This document shows, in pieces, positions 8,414 to 15,964 of a stretch of DNA of 64,000 nucleotides. The position numbers and the translations under genes were made by a program. Under the pieces are notes generated by a model. It made no database searches. It was given only the letters and a program-made list of their open reading frames with translations, and had not been told where the DNA came from. Numbering within the stretch: position 1 is the first letter of the stretch; each line of letters starts with the position of its first letter. The DNA comes from Ruixingdingia sedimenti (lineage in GTDB: Bacteria > Pseudomonadota > Alphaproteobacteria > Rhodobacterales > Rhodobacteraceae): contig NZ_JAVKPH010000002.1 of the NCBI RefSeq assembly GCF_031432425.1, forward strand, positions 62,001 to 126,000, given 5' to 3'.

Positions 8414-9307
8414 TCAGCCGGCCCGATGCGGTCCCCGCGCCAGCATCTCCATAAGCCGCCCCGCATCGTCCGGCGCATGGAGCTTGTCGGTATTGTCGAA
8501 GAAGACGAAGACATCGCGGGGCGTATCGGCCGGGTTTTCCCCGCCGGCGAAATCGCCGTCGCGCATCGGTCGCCCCTCGGACCAGGCGCTTATGCGGCCG
8601 GCCCACCGGGCCAGATCCGCGTCGTCATAGCGTGAACGGTAGAGTTCGGCCGATCCGTGCAGGCGGCAATAGACGAAGTCCGAGGTCAGATCCATCAGCC
8701 GCGGCCAGTCCACCGTATCGGCGCAGACCAGCGCGACATCATGCGCGCGCAGCAGGTCCACGAAGGCCGGGGTGCGGAAGCTTTCGTGCCGGATCTCGAT
8801 GGCATGGCGCAGCGGGCGGCGCGCATCGGTCCCGGTCGCGGTCCGTCCTTCGACCTGCCGGTCATGCCGGCGCGCAAGCTGCGCTGCGGCTTCGGTATCC
8901 TTCGGCAGCAACCCGAGGAATTCGCGGATCAGCGCGGCGTCGAACCGGAAGCTGGGCGGCAGCTGCCAGAGCAGCGGCCCCAGCCTGGGTCCGAGGCAGA
9001 GCGGCCCCGAGGCCAGGAAATTCGCCAGCGGGGTTTCGGCATCGCGCAGGCGGATCTCATGCGTGATGAAGCGCGGCGCCTTGACGGCGAAGACGAAATC
9101 CTCCGGCACCGCCTCGGCCCACCGCATGAAGACTTCGGGGCGTTGCAGGCCGTAGAATGTCCCGTTGATCTCGAGCGCGGAAAACCGGCTTGCCGCGAAG
9201 GCGAGTTCGCGCCGCTGCACCAGGCCCTCGGGATAGAAATGCCCACGCCACGGCGGATAGCGCCAGCCCGACACGCCGATGCGGATCTCGCCCCGGCGCG
9301 ACGTCAT
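8414..9307 (-). CDS. DUF72 domain protein (YecE-like)
   Basis: This 297-residue TIM-barrel family protein of unknown reaction carries typical DUF72 motifs: IRIGVSGWRYPPWRGHFYP at the N-terminus, then ALEINGTFYGLQRPE, FVFAVKAPRFITH, the LLWQLPPSF block, VYCRLHGSAELY and the C-terminal VFVFFDNT. The start is ATG 9307 (MTSRRGEIRIG); upstream in-frame starts would add a segment that does not resemble the family. It is bracketed by the two direct repeats and has no operon partner. Confidence 0.9.
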   Translation of the reverse strand: MTSRRGEIRIGVSGWRYPPWRGHFYPEGLVQRRELAFAASRFSALEINGTFYGLQRPEVFMRWAEAVPEDFVFAVKAPRFITHEIRLRDAETPLANFLASGPLCLGPRLGPLLWQLPPSFRFDAALIREFLGLLPKDTEAAAQLARRHDRQVEGRTATGTDARRPLRHAIEIRHESFRTPAFVDLLRAHDVALVCADTVDWPRLMDLTSDFVYCRLHGSAELYRSRYDDADLARWAGRISAWSEGRPMRDGDFAGGENPADTPRDVFVFFDNTDKLHAPDDAGRLMEMLARGPHRAG

Positions 9308-9370
9308 GGCCCTGTGCCCTGCGTCGGGCGGGTCGGGATGGACAGCATCGGCAGCTCTGGACATTCTGCT

Positions 9371-9390
9371 GACGTGCCGCAGTGCACGTC
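9371..9390. promoter_or_regulatory. Perfect 7-bp dyad upstream of the DUF72 gene
   Basis: GACGTGC and GCACGTC are separated by six bases, and TTTT follows on the plus strand. The centre lies about 73 bases upstream of the DUF72 start, so it may be an operator. Read on the plus strand it could instead be a weak terminator. Confidence 0.35.
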
Positions 9391-9489
9391 TTTTCCCAAT
9401 TCGCAGCCCTCGTTGAGGTTCCCGGTTCCCGGCGATCCCCGGACTGCCAAGCGCCGAAGCAGGGACGAGTTCGCATCCGTCTGACAGCA

Positions 9490-9678
9490 CCGCCACTTCC
9501 AAGTCGCGAACCTGCCACAAGGCCCCCGTGCGGGGATTTTTTCTTTTATCTCAATGGATTTGGCGGCTGGGTCCGACCTGCGGAGACTGGCGCTGCTGCC
9601 AATATTGGTCTCTGAACGGCCCGCATCTCTCTTCGAGCGCCCTCCCGGAAATCAGGGCGGCATCGAAATTCGTCGGGT
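9490..9678 (+). repeat. Imperfect ~190-bp direct repeat, right copy
   Basis: This is the partner of 7331-7523 in the same orientation, differing by scattered substitutions and a few small gaps. It ends about 115 bases before the start of the glyoxalase-hydrolase gene. Confidence 0.75.
9521..9547 (+). terminator. Terminator-like hairpin in the right direct repeat
   Basis: CCCC and GGGG around GTGC are followed by ATTTTTTC and TTTT. It occupies the same position as the hairpin of the left copy. Loop and flanking bases differ, yet the hairpin and T-run are kept. Confidence 0.5.
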
Positions 9679-9794
9679 TTTCAGTCAATTGAGCAGGCAC
9701 ATGCTGGCGCGTTGTCGCGGATATGCGAAGATGGACAACCGCGCGCGGCCCTCCCATGTCAGGGGGACCGCTTGTTCCAGATGAGGGCCAGACC

Positions 9795-11324
9795 GTGACC
9801 ACCGGCATCCACCATGTCACCGCCATTACCGGAAACGTCCAGAAGAACGTCGATTTCTACGCCGGGTTCCTGGGCCTGCGGCTGGTCAAGCAGACCGGCG
9901 GATACGAGGACGGCGAACAGCTGCACCTGTTCTACGGCGACCGGCGGGGAAGCCCCGGGTCGGTCGTCACCTTTCTGGTCTGGCAGGACGGCGCGCGCGG
10001 ACGCGTGGGGCTGGGGCAGGTGGCCGAGATCGGACTGGCCGTTCCGCCCGCCGGTATCGGCGGCTGGCTGCAACGTGCGCTGGCCGCCGGGGTGCCCGTC
10101 ACCGGCCCCGCGCGCGAACTGGGCGAGACCGTGTTGCGCCTGCGCGACCCCGACGGGATCATCGTCAAGCTGATCGGCGCGGATCTGCCCGCCGCCGCGC
10201 CCTTGCCCGACCCGATGGCGCCCACCCGTATCCGGTCCGTCACGATCCTGACCGCGGATGCACCGGCCACCGCCGGCTTCGCGGCGCGCTTCGGCTATCG
10301 CGAGGCGCTGCGCGAGGGGCCCTTCCTGCGTATGGCTTCGGACAGCGATGTGATCGACCTGCGCCAGTCGGCGGGTTTCGTCGCCGGCGGCCCCGGGACC
10401 GGGACGATCGACCATGTGGCCTTTCGCGCGCCCGACGCCGGGGCCGTGGGGCGGATGCGGCTGGACCTGCGCGACCATGACGGCGTGACCCAGGTGCATG
10501 ACCGCAAGTATTTCCTGTCGCTCTATGTGCGCGAACCGGCGGGGGCGCTGTTCGAATACGCCACCGACGCCCCCGGATTCACCGTGGACGAGGACGAGGC
10601 CCATCTGGGCGAAACCCTGCAGATCCCGCCCCGGGACGCGGCGCGCGCCGAAGACCTGCGGGTGATGCTGCCGCAATTCGCCCTGCCGGGGGCGGCAAGG
10701 ATGCCGATGCGCGATCTGTCCTTCATCCACCGCTTCCATGTGCCGGACGATCCGGACGGGTCGGTGATCGTACTGCTGCACGGCACGGGCGGGAACGAGG
10801 CCGATCTCATGCCGATGGCCGCGCGGCTGAACCCGCGCGCCACGCTTCTAGGGGTGCGGGGGCGCTCGACCGAGGAGGGCGTCAGCCGCTGGTTCCGCCG
10901 CTACGACGTCATGACCTATGACCAGGACGACATCCGGGCCGAGGCGGCGGCCCTTGCCGATTTCGCGGCGGAGGCGGTGAAGGGCTATGGGCTCGACCCC
11001 GCGCGGATGATCTGGCTCGGCTATTCCAACGGGGCGAACCTTCTGGGGGCGGTCCTGCGGCTGCACCCGGGCGTGGTGCGCCGCGCCGTCCTGCTGCGCG
11101 GGATCGAGGCGCTCGAGGCCCCGCCGCCCGCCGATCTGACGGGGGTCCGGGTGCTGCTGCTGACCGGCGCGCAGGATCCCTTCGCGCGCATGGCCCCGGC
11201 GCTGGAGGCCGCGTTGCGGGCGGGCGGGGCGGATCTGGAGGCGCGCCGGGTGACGGCGGGGCACGACCTGTCGCCCGAGGATCTGGACATCGCCCGCGTC
11301 TGGCTGTCCACTGGCGGGGACTGA
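9795..11324 (+). CDS. Fused glyoxalase/ring-cleaving dioxygenase and serine hydrolase (MhqO-MhqD-like)
   Basis: The protein has 509 residues. Residues 1-285 hold two VOC modules, with IHHVTAITGN at the start, IDHVAFRAPD near 205 and a metal-ligand-like LFEYATD near 250. Together they resemble ring-cleaving dioxygenases such as MhqO. Residues about 315-509 are an alpha/beta hydrolase of the phospholipase/carboxylesterase type, with an oxyanion region VLLHGTGGNE, nucleophile GYSNG near 409, Asp in LTGAQDPF near 458 and His in TAGHDLSP near 490. In Firmicutes the two activities are separate genes induced by quinones and electrophiles; here they form one chain. Start is GTG 9795 with GAGGG upstream. 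Substrate is unknown. Confidence 0.9.
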   Translation: MTTGIHHVTAITGNVQKNVDFYAGFLGLRLVKQTGGYEDGEQLHLFYGDRRGSPGSVVTFLVWQDGARGRVGLGQVAEIGLAVPPAGIGGWLQRALAAGVPVTGPARELGETVLRLRDPDGIIVKLIGADLPAAAPLPDPMAPTRIRSVTILTADAPATAGFAARFGYREALREGPFLRMASDSDVIDLRQSAGFVAGGPGTGTIDHVAFRAPDAGAVGRMRLDLRDHDGVTQVHDRKYFLSLYVREPAGALFEYATDAPGFTVDEDEAHLGETLQIPPRDAARAEDLRVMLPQFALPGAARMPMRDLSFIHRFHVPDDPDGSVIVLLHGTGGNEADLMPMAARLNPRATLLGVRGRSTEEGVSRWFRRYDVMTYDQDDIRAEAAALADFAAEAVKGYGLDPARMIWLGYSNGANLLGAVLRLHPGVVRRAVLLRGIEALEAPPPADLTGVRVLLLTGAQDPFARMAPALEAALRAGGADLEARRVTAGHDLSPEDLDIARVWLSTGGD

Positions 11325-11388
11325 CGGCGGCGCAAGACCGGAACGGCCCCCCCCCCCGGGCCGGCCGGTTCGAGGACGGGAGAACATC

Positions 11389-11736
11389 ATGACCGCAGAA
11401 ACCCGGGCCCCGCGCGGGCCCGTCGCCATCACCAAGGAGGACGGCGCGCGGCACGGCCGCTATGTCGCCCGTATCGACGGCGTGGAGGCCGAGGGCGAGA
11501 TCACCTTCACCCATCGCGGCCCGGGGTTGATCAGCGCCGACCATACCGGCGTGCCCGATGCGATGGCCGGGCAGGGCGTGGCCATGGCGCTGCTGCATTT
11601 CATGATCGAGGACGCGCGGCAAAGCGGCTTCCGCATCCTGCCCCTTTGCCCCTTCGTGCGCAAACAGGCCGCGCGCCACCCCGAATGGGCCGATCTGTTC
11701 AAGGCCCCGCCCGGCGATGTCGGTCGGCAGGGCTAG
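11389..11736 (+). CDS. GNAT-like small N-acetyltransferase (YidJ/Gcn5-related, PF14542 type)
   Basis: The 115-residue protein has the compact single-domain form of this GNAT branch. A beta hairpin (GEITFTHRGPGLISADHTGVP) precedes the acetyl-CoA loop MAGQGVAMALLHFMIEDAR, then FRILPLCPFVRKQAARHPEW. Its substrate is not known for the family. The start follows GGGAG, 64 bases after the hydrolase fusion, and a run of eleven C (11347-11357) lies between them. The stop TAG is the left edge of a palindromic element. Confidence 0.85.
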   Translation: MTAETRAPRGPVAITKEDGARHGRYVARIDGVEAEGEITFTHRGPGLISADHTGVPDAMAGQGVAMALLHFMIEDARQSGFRILPLCPFVRKQAARHPEWADLFKAPPGDVGRQG

Positions 11737-12014
11737 GGCGGATCGGTAATTCAGTCTTGTCGTTCGGCTGGCGAAGGCGCGTGCCTTCGCCACGGCGATG
11801 CAGATTTCGCTGCCCCGGCCGGGGGCCCAAAGCCCCCGGCCAGCGCCCGCCCCGCCCATGGCGGGCGCTTCTCGCCCGCCGGGGCAGGCGCTGGCCTATC
11901 CGTTATTCTCGGCATCACCGCCCCTGATGGCACCCTTACGCGAACGGGCGGGGGAAACGCGGTGCGTTTCCTTGTCCCGCCCGGCCAAACCTCAAGCTGA
12001 ATGCCGATCCGCCC
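11736..12014 (+). repeat. MITE-like palindromic element, copy A (best-preserved ends)
   Basis: The ends are inverted repeats: GGGCGGATCGG at 11736-11746 and CCGATCCGCCC at 12004-12014 match perfectly, and pairing continues through ATTCAG after a one-base gap. Inside are four hairpins: TGGCGAAGGC/GCCTTCGCCA (11769-11792), GGCCGGGGGC/GCCCCCGGCC (11817-11841), a nested CCAGCGCC/GGCGCTGG structure (11840-11894) and GGAAACGC/GCGTTTCC inside GGGCGGG/CCCGCCC (11946-11982). There is no ORF of its own. It fills the gap between two convergent genes. Confidence 0.85.
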
Positions 12015-12027
12015 CGACAGCCCGCTG

Positions 12028-12567
12028 TCAGAGACTGCGCGCGAAGCCGGCCATGAAATCGCGCAACGCGGCGCGGGTCTTTTCGTCGGTCAGGTTGCCG
12101 CTGTCGTCGAACAGCCCGCCCGCGCGCGACACCATCAGCCGCCCTTCCAGCCAGGGGTGCATCTTCAGCGTGCGCAGCACCGGCAGCCAGTGGCTCTGCG
12201 CCAGGATCGTGCCGAACCCGCCGGGCGAGGCGCCGATGACCGCCACCGGCTTGGCCGTGAACAGCGCCAGCCCGTCGCCGCGCGACATCCAGTCGATGGC
12301 GTTCTTGAACACGCCGGGGACGCCGTTGTTGTATTCCGGCGTGACCAGCAGCAACGCATCCGCCGCCGCAAGCTGCGCCTGCAATGCCTGCACGGGGGGC
12401 GGCAGGCCCGTCGCCTCCTCCATGTCGCCGTCATAGAGGGGCACGTCGCGGATGGTGCCGATCTCGATCCGCGTGCCCTCGGGCGTCAGGTCCGCCGCCG
12501 CGCGCAGCAGGCCCGCGTTGAAGGATGCCCGGCGCAAGCTGCCGCTGAGGCCAAGTATGGTCGCCAT
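12028..12567 (-). CDS. NADPH-dependent FMN reductase (ChrR/azoreductase family)
   Basis: This 179-residue flavodoxin-like reductase shows the FMN phosphate loop LGLSGSLRRASFN at residues 5-17, PLYDGDME near 45, and the signature LLLVTPEYNNGVPGVFKNAIDW near 73-94. These enzymes reduce quinones, azo dyes or chromate by two electrons. Converging on the MhqO-MhqD-like fusion, it suggests a small quinone/electrophile detoxification group. That link is inference from the neighbourhood. Confidence 0.92.
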   Translation of the reverse strand: MATILGLSGSLRRASFNAGLLRAAADLTPEGTRIEIGTIRDVPLYDGDMEEATGLPPPVQALQAQLAAADALLLVTPEYNNGVPGVFKNAIDWMSRGDGLALFTAKPVAVIGASPGGFGTILAQSHWLPVLRTLKMHPWLEGRLMVSRAGGLFDDSGNLTDEKTRAALRDFMAGFARSL

Positions 12568-12697
12568 TTCACCTGCCTTCCGTAATCCGGGGCACCGGTC
12601 GGCCCGGCGGCCCTTGTTCCCATCAGAACGCTTTCCGCCCCGTCCGTCCAGCGGCCTGGCCCGGGAAACGGCGGCAGCGGTTTTTCCTCTGCGGTTC

Positions 12698-13006
12698 TCA
12701 ACCGCAACTGGTGACGCCGAGCACCGGAAACAGCGTCAGCAAGGTCGCCGCAAGGCCGATCCAGCCGCCCAGACGGGTGATCGCCGCCGCGCGGTCCGCG
12801 CCGCGCGGGCCGGTCAGGACGATCGCGCCCGCCCCGATCAGCGCACAAAGCCAGACACCGGCCAGCACCACCCCGTGCAGCGGGCCGAGCGGGGTTGCCA
12901 CCCCGGGCCAGCCCCATGTGCAGCCCACCCCGTGCAGCGCGTAGATGCCGGAAAAGGCGATGGCCCAGAGGATGGGCCCCCGCAAGGCGAGCCAGGGCCA
13001 GGTCAT
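12698..13006 (-). CDS. Small membrane protein of the oxidase operon
   Basis: The 102-residue protein has about three hydrophobic segments (ILWAIAFSGIYALHGVGCTW, VVLAGVWLCALIGAGAIVL, WIGLAATLLTLFPVLGVTSC). Its ATG overlaps the TGA of the subunit I/III gene (ATGA at 13003-13006), so the two are coupled in translation. Such small membrane proteins often close cox operons and may be assembly or subunit IV-like factors, but no family was recognised. It is too short to assign further. Confidence 0.7.
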   Translation of the reverse strand: MTWPWLALRGPILWAIAFSGIYALHGVGCTWGWPGVATPLGPLHGVVLAGVWLCALIGAGAIVLTGPRGADRAAAITRLGGWIGLAATLLTLFPVLGVTSCG

Positions 13007-15456
13007 GATGCCTCCTGCACGGCGACAAGCGCGACAAGGATCGCCGCCGTCGCCAACGTGAAATCCTGCCACAGCCGCCAGACGCCCTGCGCCCCCGGCC
13101 CGATCGCCCCGTCCCGCCGGTGCACGGCGCAGACCAGCGCCAGAAGGCCCCCCACGCCCGCGTGCAGCGCGACATAGGCCAGCCCCGCCGCGCGCAGCGC
13201 ATCGCGCGCATGCCGGGTCGGGTCGTCCAGCTGCGCCGCCAGAAGCCCCGCCAGCATCAGCGCGGCCAGCCCCGCCACCGCCCCCGCCGCCGCCCCGCGC
13301 GCGCCCCTGACCCGCGCCAGCCCCGCCGCCACGGCCAGCCCCGCCAGCATGCCCCCGGCCAGCAGACCCGCGGGCAGGGTGCCGATCCCGCTGGCGGGCG
13401 CGGGCCAGCCGGGCGCGATCACCGTCAGGAACCCCGCGGCGAACAGGTAGGACCCGAACAGCGCCCCATCCGCGACCAGCAGGCACACGAGGCCCGAACG
13501 CGCCAGCGTATCCTCCATCCCCCAGTGCAGCGGCAGGTCCAGCCCCGGGGCGACCGGCACGGTGGCGGGGCCCGTGGGGCGGCCGGAAAACCCCTGCCAC
13601 CACCAGCAGACCGCGCCGACCCCGGCCAGCGCCGCCAGCGCCGCACCGTAAAGCCCCGCCAGCATCAGCAGCACGAACCCCCCGATGGCGGCGGCGGTGC
13701 AGACCGGCAGCAGGCTGTTGCCCGGCAGGACGGCGACGAAACGCGGCGCACCGCTGAGCGTATCGACCACCAGCGTCTCGCGCTGGCCGCGCGGCGCGCC
13801 GGGCAGGGCCCCCTCGCCCCGCGCCAGCGCCAGCGCATCGGCCCCGGGCCCCGGGGGCAGGGCGGCGATGTTGTAGCTCGGCGGCGGCATCGGCATCGCC
13901 CATTCCAGCGTCCCCGCCCCCCAGGGGTCGCGCCGCGCCCGCCGCCCGAACAGCACCTGCAACACCAGATCCAGCGCGAAAAGCGCGAACCCCGCCGCCA
14001 TGACGAAACCGAAGGCGGAACTGATCAGGTTGGGCCAGATCCATTCCGGGTTGTCGGGATAGACGGAAATCCGCCGCGGCATGCCCATCAGCCCGGTCAG
14101 GTGCATGACCAGAAAGGTGCCGTGAAAGCCCGCGAAGATCAGCCAGAACGCCGCCGTGCCCACCCCCGGCACCCGTTCCCGCCCGAGGATCAGCGGCAGC
14201 CAGTAGACCACCCCCGCCATCATCGGAAAGACGAAGCCGCCGATCAGCACGTAATGCAGATGCGCGGTGACGAAGGCGGTGTCATGGGCCTGCCAGTTGA
14301 ACGGCACGATGGCCAGCATCACCCCCGTCAGCCCGCCGATGACGAAGGTGCCGAAGAACCCCATCAGATGCAGCATCGGCAGGTGCAGCCGGGGGTGGCC
14401 CTTCCACATGGTGCCGATCCAGGCGAAGATCTGCACCGCCGTCGGCACCGCCACCAGCGCCGAGGCGGCCGAAAAGAACGCCAGCGCCATATGCGGGATG
14501 CCCACCGCGAACATGTGGTGGACCCAGAGCCCGAAGCTCAGGAACACCAGCCCCAGAACCGCCGCCACGATGGCGCCGTACCCCAGGATCGTCGTGCGGC
14601 ACATCACCGGCAGGATGGTGGAAATGGCCCCCGCGGCGGGCAGGAAGATGATATAGACCTCCGGGTGGCCGAACAGCCAGAAGAGATGCTGCCACAGCAG
14701 CGGATCGCCCCCCCGCGCGACATCGAAGAAGGGCCAGTCGAAGGCGCGCTCGACCTCCAGCAGGACGGAGCCGAGGATGAGCGGCGGAAACCCCGCCAGC
14801 ATCATCGCGGCGGTGCCCAGAAGATACCACGCCATCAGCGGCATCCGCGACAGCCGCATGCCGGGCGCGCGCATCCGCAGGATGGTGACGGTGATCTCCA
14901 CCGCCGCCGCCAGCGCCGAGATCTCGACGAAGGTGATGCCCAGAAGCCAGACATCGGCATTGATGCCGGGGCTGTAGGCTTTCGAGGTCAGCGGCGTGTA
15001 CATGAACCAGCCGCCATCGGGCGCCACGCCCGCCAGCAGCGCCAGGATCAGGATCGTGCCCCCGAACAGATAGCACCACCACCCGAAGGCCGACAGCCGC
15101 GGAAACGCCAGATCGCGCGTGCCCAGCATCTTGGGCAGAAGATACATCCCCAACCCCTCCAGCATGGGAATGGCGAAGAGGAACATCATGATGCTGCCGT
15201 GCATCGTGAAGATCCGGTTGTACTGCGCGGCATCCAGAAAGGCGCCCTCCGGCGTCGCCAGCTGCGCGCGGATCAGCATGGCCAACAGCCCCGCGATGGC
15301 GAAGAACACCGCCGAGGCGATCATGAACCGCTTGCCGATTTCGCTGTGGTTGACGGAACAAAGGGCGCCGCGCAGCCCCGGCGGGCGGCCCCAGATGCGT
15401 TCAAGCTCGCGGTGCAGGCGCAGGGCGTTCTGCGGGGGATTGGGGGGCAGGGTCAT
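13003..15456 (-). CDS. Heme-copper oxidase subunit I fused to subunit III
   Basis: This is an integral membrane protein of 817 residues. The subunit I part (to about 560) has YNRIFTMHGSIMMF (low-spin heme His), the CuB/cross-link motif WLFGHPEVYIIFLP, the CuB pair WVHHMFAVGIPHM, and the heme pair FVTAHLHYVLIGG. Where A-type oxidases carry the K-channel lysine (VPTGIK), this one reads VPTAVQ. Residues about 600-817 are a subunit III-like helical domain. The start is ATG 15456, with GGGGAGGG about nine bases upstream. The upstream 508 bases are duplicated pieces of the coxB-coxA junction. The missing CuA ligands in the partner subunit point to a quinol-oxidising enzyme. Confidence 0.93.
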   Translation of the reverse strand: MTLPPNPPQNALRLHRELERIWGRPPGLRGALCSVNHSEIGKRFMIASAVFFAIAGLLAMLIRAQLATPEGAFLDAAQYNRIFTMHGSIMMFLFAIPMLEGLGMYLLPKMLGTRDLAFPRLSAFGWWCYLFGGTILILALLAGVAPDGGWFMYTPLTSKAYSPGINADVWLLGITFVEISALAAAVEITVTILRMRAPGMRLSRMPLMAWYLLGTAAMMLAGFPPLILGSVLLEVERAFDWPFFDVARGGDPLLWQHLFWLFGHPEVYIIFLPAAGAISTILPVMCRTTILGYGAIVAAVLGLVFLSFGLWVHHMFAVGIPHMALAFFSAASALVAVPTAVQIFAWIGTMWKGHPRLHLPMLHLMGFFGTFVIGGLTGVMLAIVPFNWQAHDTAFVTAHLHYVLIGGFVFPMMAGVVYWLPLILGRERVPGVGTAAFWLIFAGFHGTFLVMHLTGLMGMPRRISVYPDNPEWIWPNLISSAFGFVMAAGFALFALDLVLQVLFGRRARRDPWGAGTLEWAMPMPPPSYNIAALPPGPGADALALARGEGALPGAPRGQRETLVVDTLSGAPRFVAVLPGNSLLPVCTAAAIGGFVLLMLAGLYGAALAALAGVGAVCWWWQGFSGRPTGPATVPVAPGLDLPLHWGMEDTLARSGLVCLLVADGALFGSYLFAAGFLTVIAPGWPAPASGIGTLPAGLLAGGMLAGLAVAAGLARVRGARGAAAGAVAGLAALMLAGLLAAQLDDPTRHARDALRAAGLAYVALHAGVGGLLALVCAVHRRDGAIGPGAQGVWRLWQDFTLATAAILVALVAVQEAS

Positions 15457-15964
15457 CGGCCGGCCCTCCCCGGCTTGTACGGGCAGGGGGCGGCGGGGGC
15501 GGACCATCGGCGGCCCTCCGGTCCGGGGCGGGCAAGGGCGGCGGGCGGATAGGCCGACACCTCGAACCGCATGCCTGCACCACCCGCGCGCGGCCCTCCG
15601 GCCGGGGCATTGCGGCAACGCTCTGGCTGATCGGGCAAGTGCAGGGCGTTCTGCCGAGGTCTGGAAGGCAGGGCCATGGCCCGGTCCTTGCCGACCCGGG
15701 CAGGCAGGGGGAGGAGAGACCAACCGGGAACCACATTCCGGCATGGCCCGCGCGGGGCATTTTGACCGAGGGGCTGCGGCAAAGTCCCGGCCTGCGGGGA
15801 TCGGGGGCGGATCGTCGGTTGGCGTCGGGGATCGCCGCATTCAGGGGCGGCGGGTCCGGGGGGTAGTGTCTTCAACCGCACGCCTTCAGGACCCGCGTCC
15901 GGCGGGGGGCGGGGGCAGGGCCCCGGGGGGGCGGCGCAGGGGTGTGGGGGATTGGCGCGCCGGG
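15457..15964 (-). repeat. Two extra, decayed copies of the subunit II/subunit I gene junction
   Basis: Read on the minus strand, the sequence between the two oxidase genes repeats the end of subunit II plus the start of subunit I. A good copy of the subunit II tail (GMRFEVSAYPPAALARPGPE) sits at about 15500-15600, just before the real start. A worn junction lies at about 15639-15790, where ATG 15677 opens MALPSRPRQNALHLP, mimicking MTLPPNPPQNALRLH. A third start-like ATG at 15968 overlaps the true subunit II stop. Spacing between the three ATGs is 291 and 221 bases. No independent gene is seen. Confidence 0.75.

Noticed and set aside
13120..15552. An 810-codon plus-strand frame opposite the oxidase subunit I/III gene
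   Set aside because: The product is almost entirely Arg, Gln, His and Pro, typical of antisense translation of GC-rich membrane genes.
15639..15690. ATG at 15677 as an independent small gene between the oxidase subunit genes
   Set aside because: It copies the subunit I N-terminus and then runs into a copied subunit II tail. This is explained by duplication, not by a new gene.
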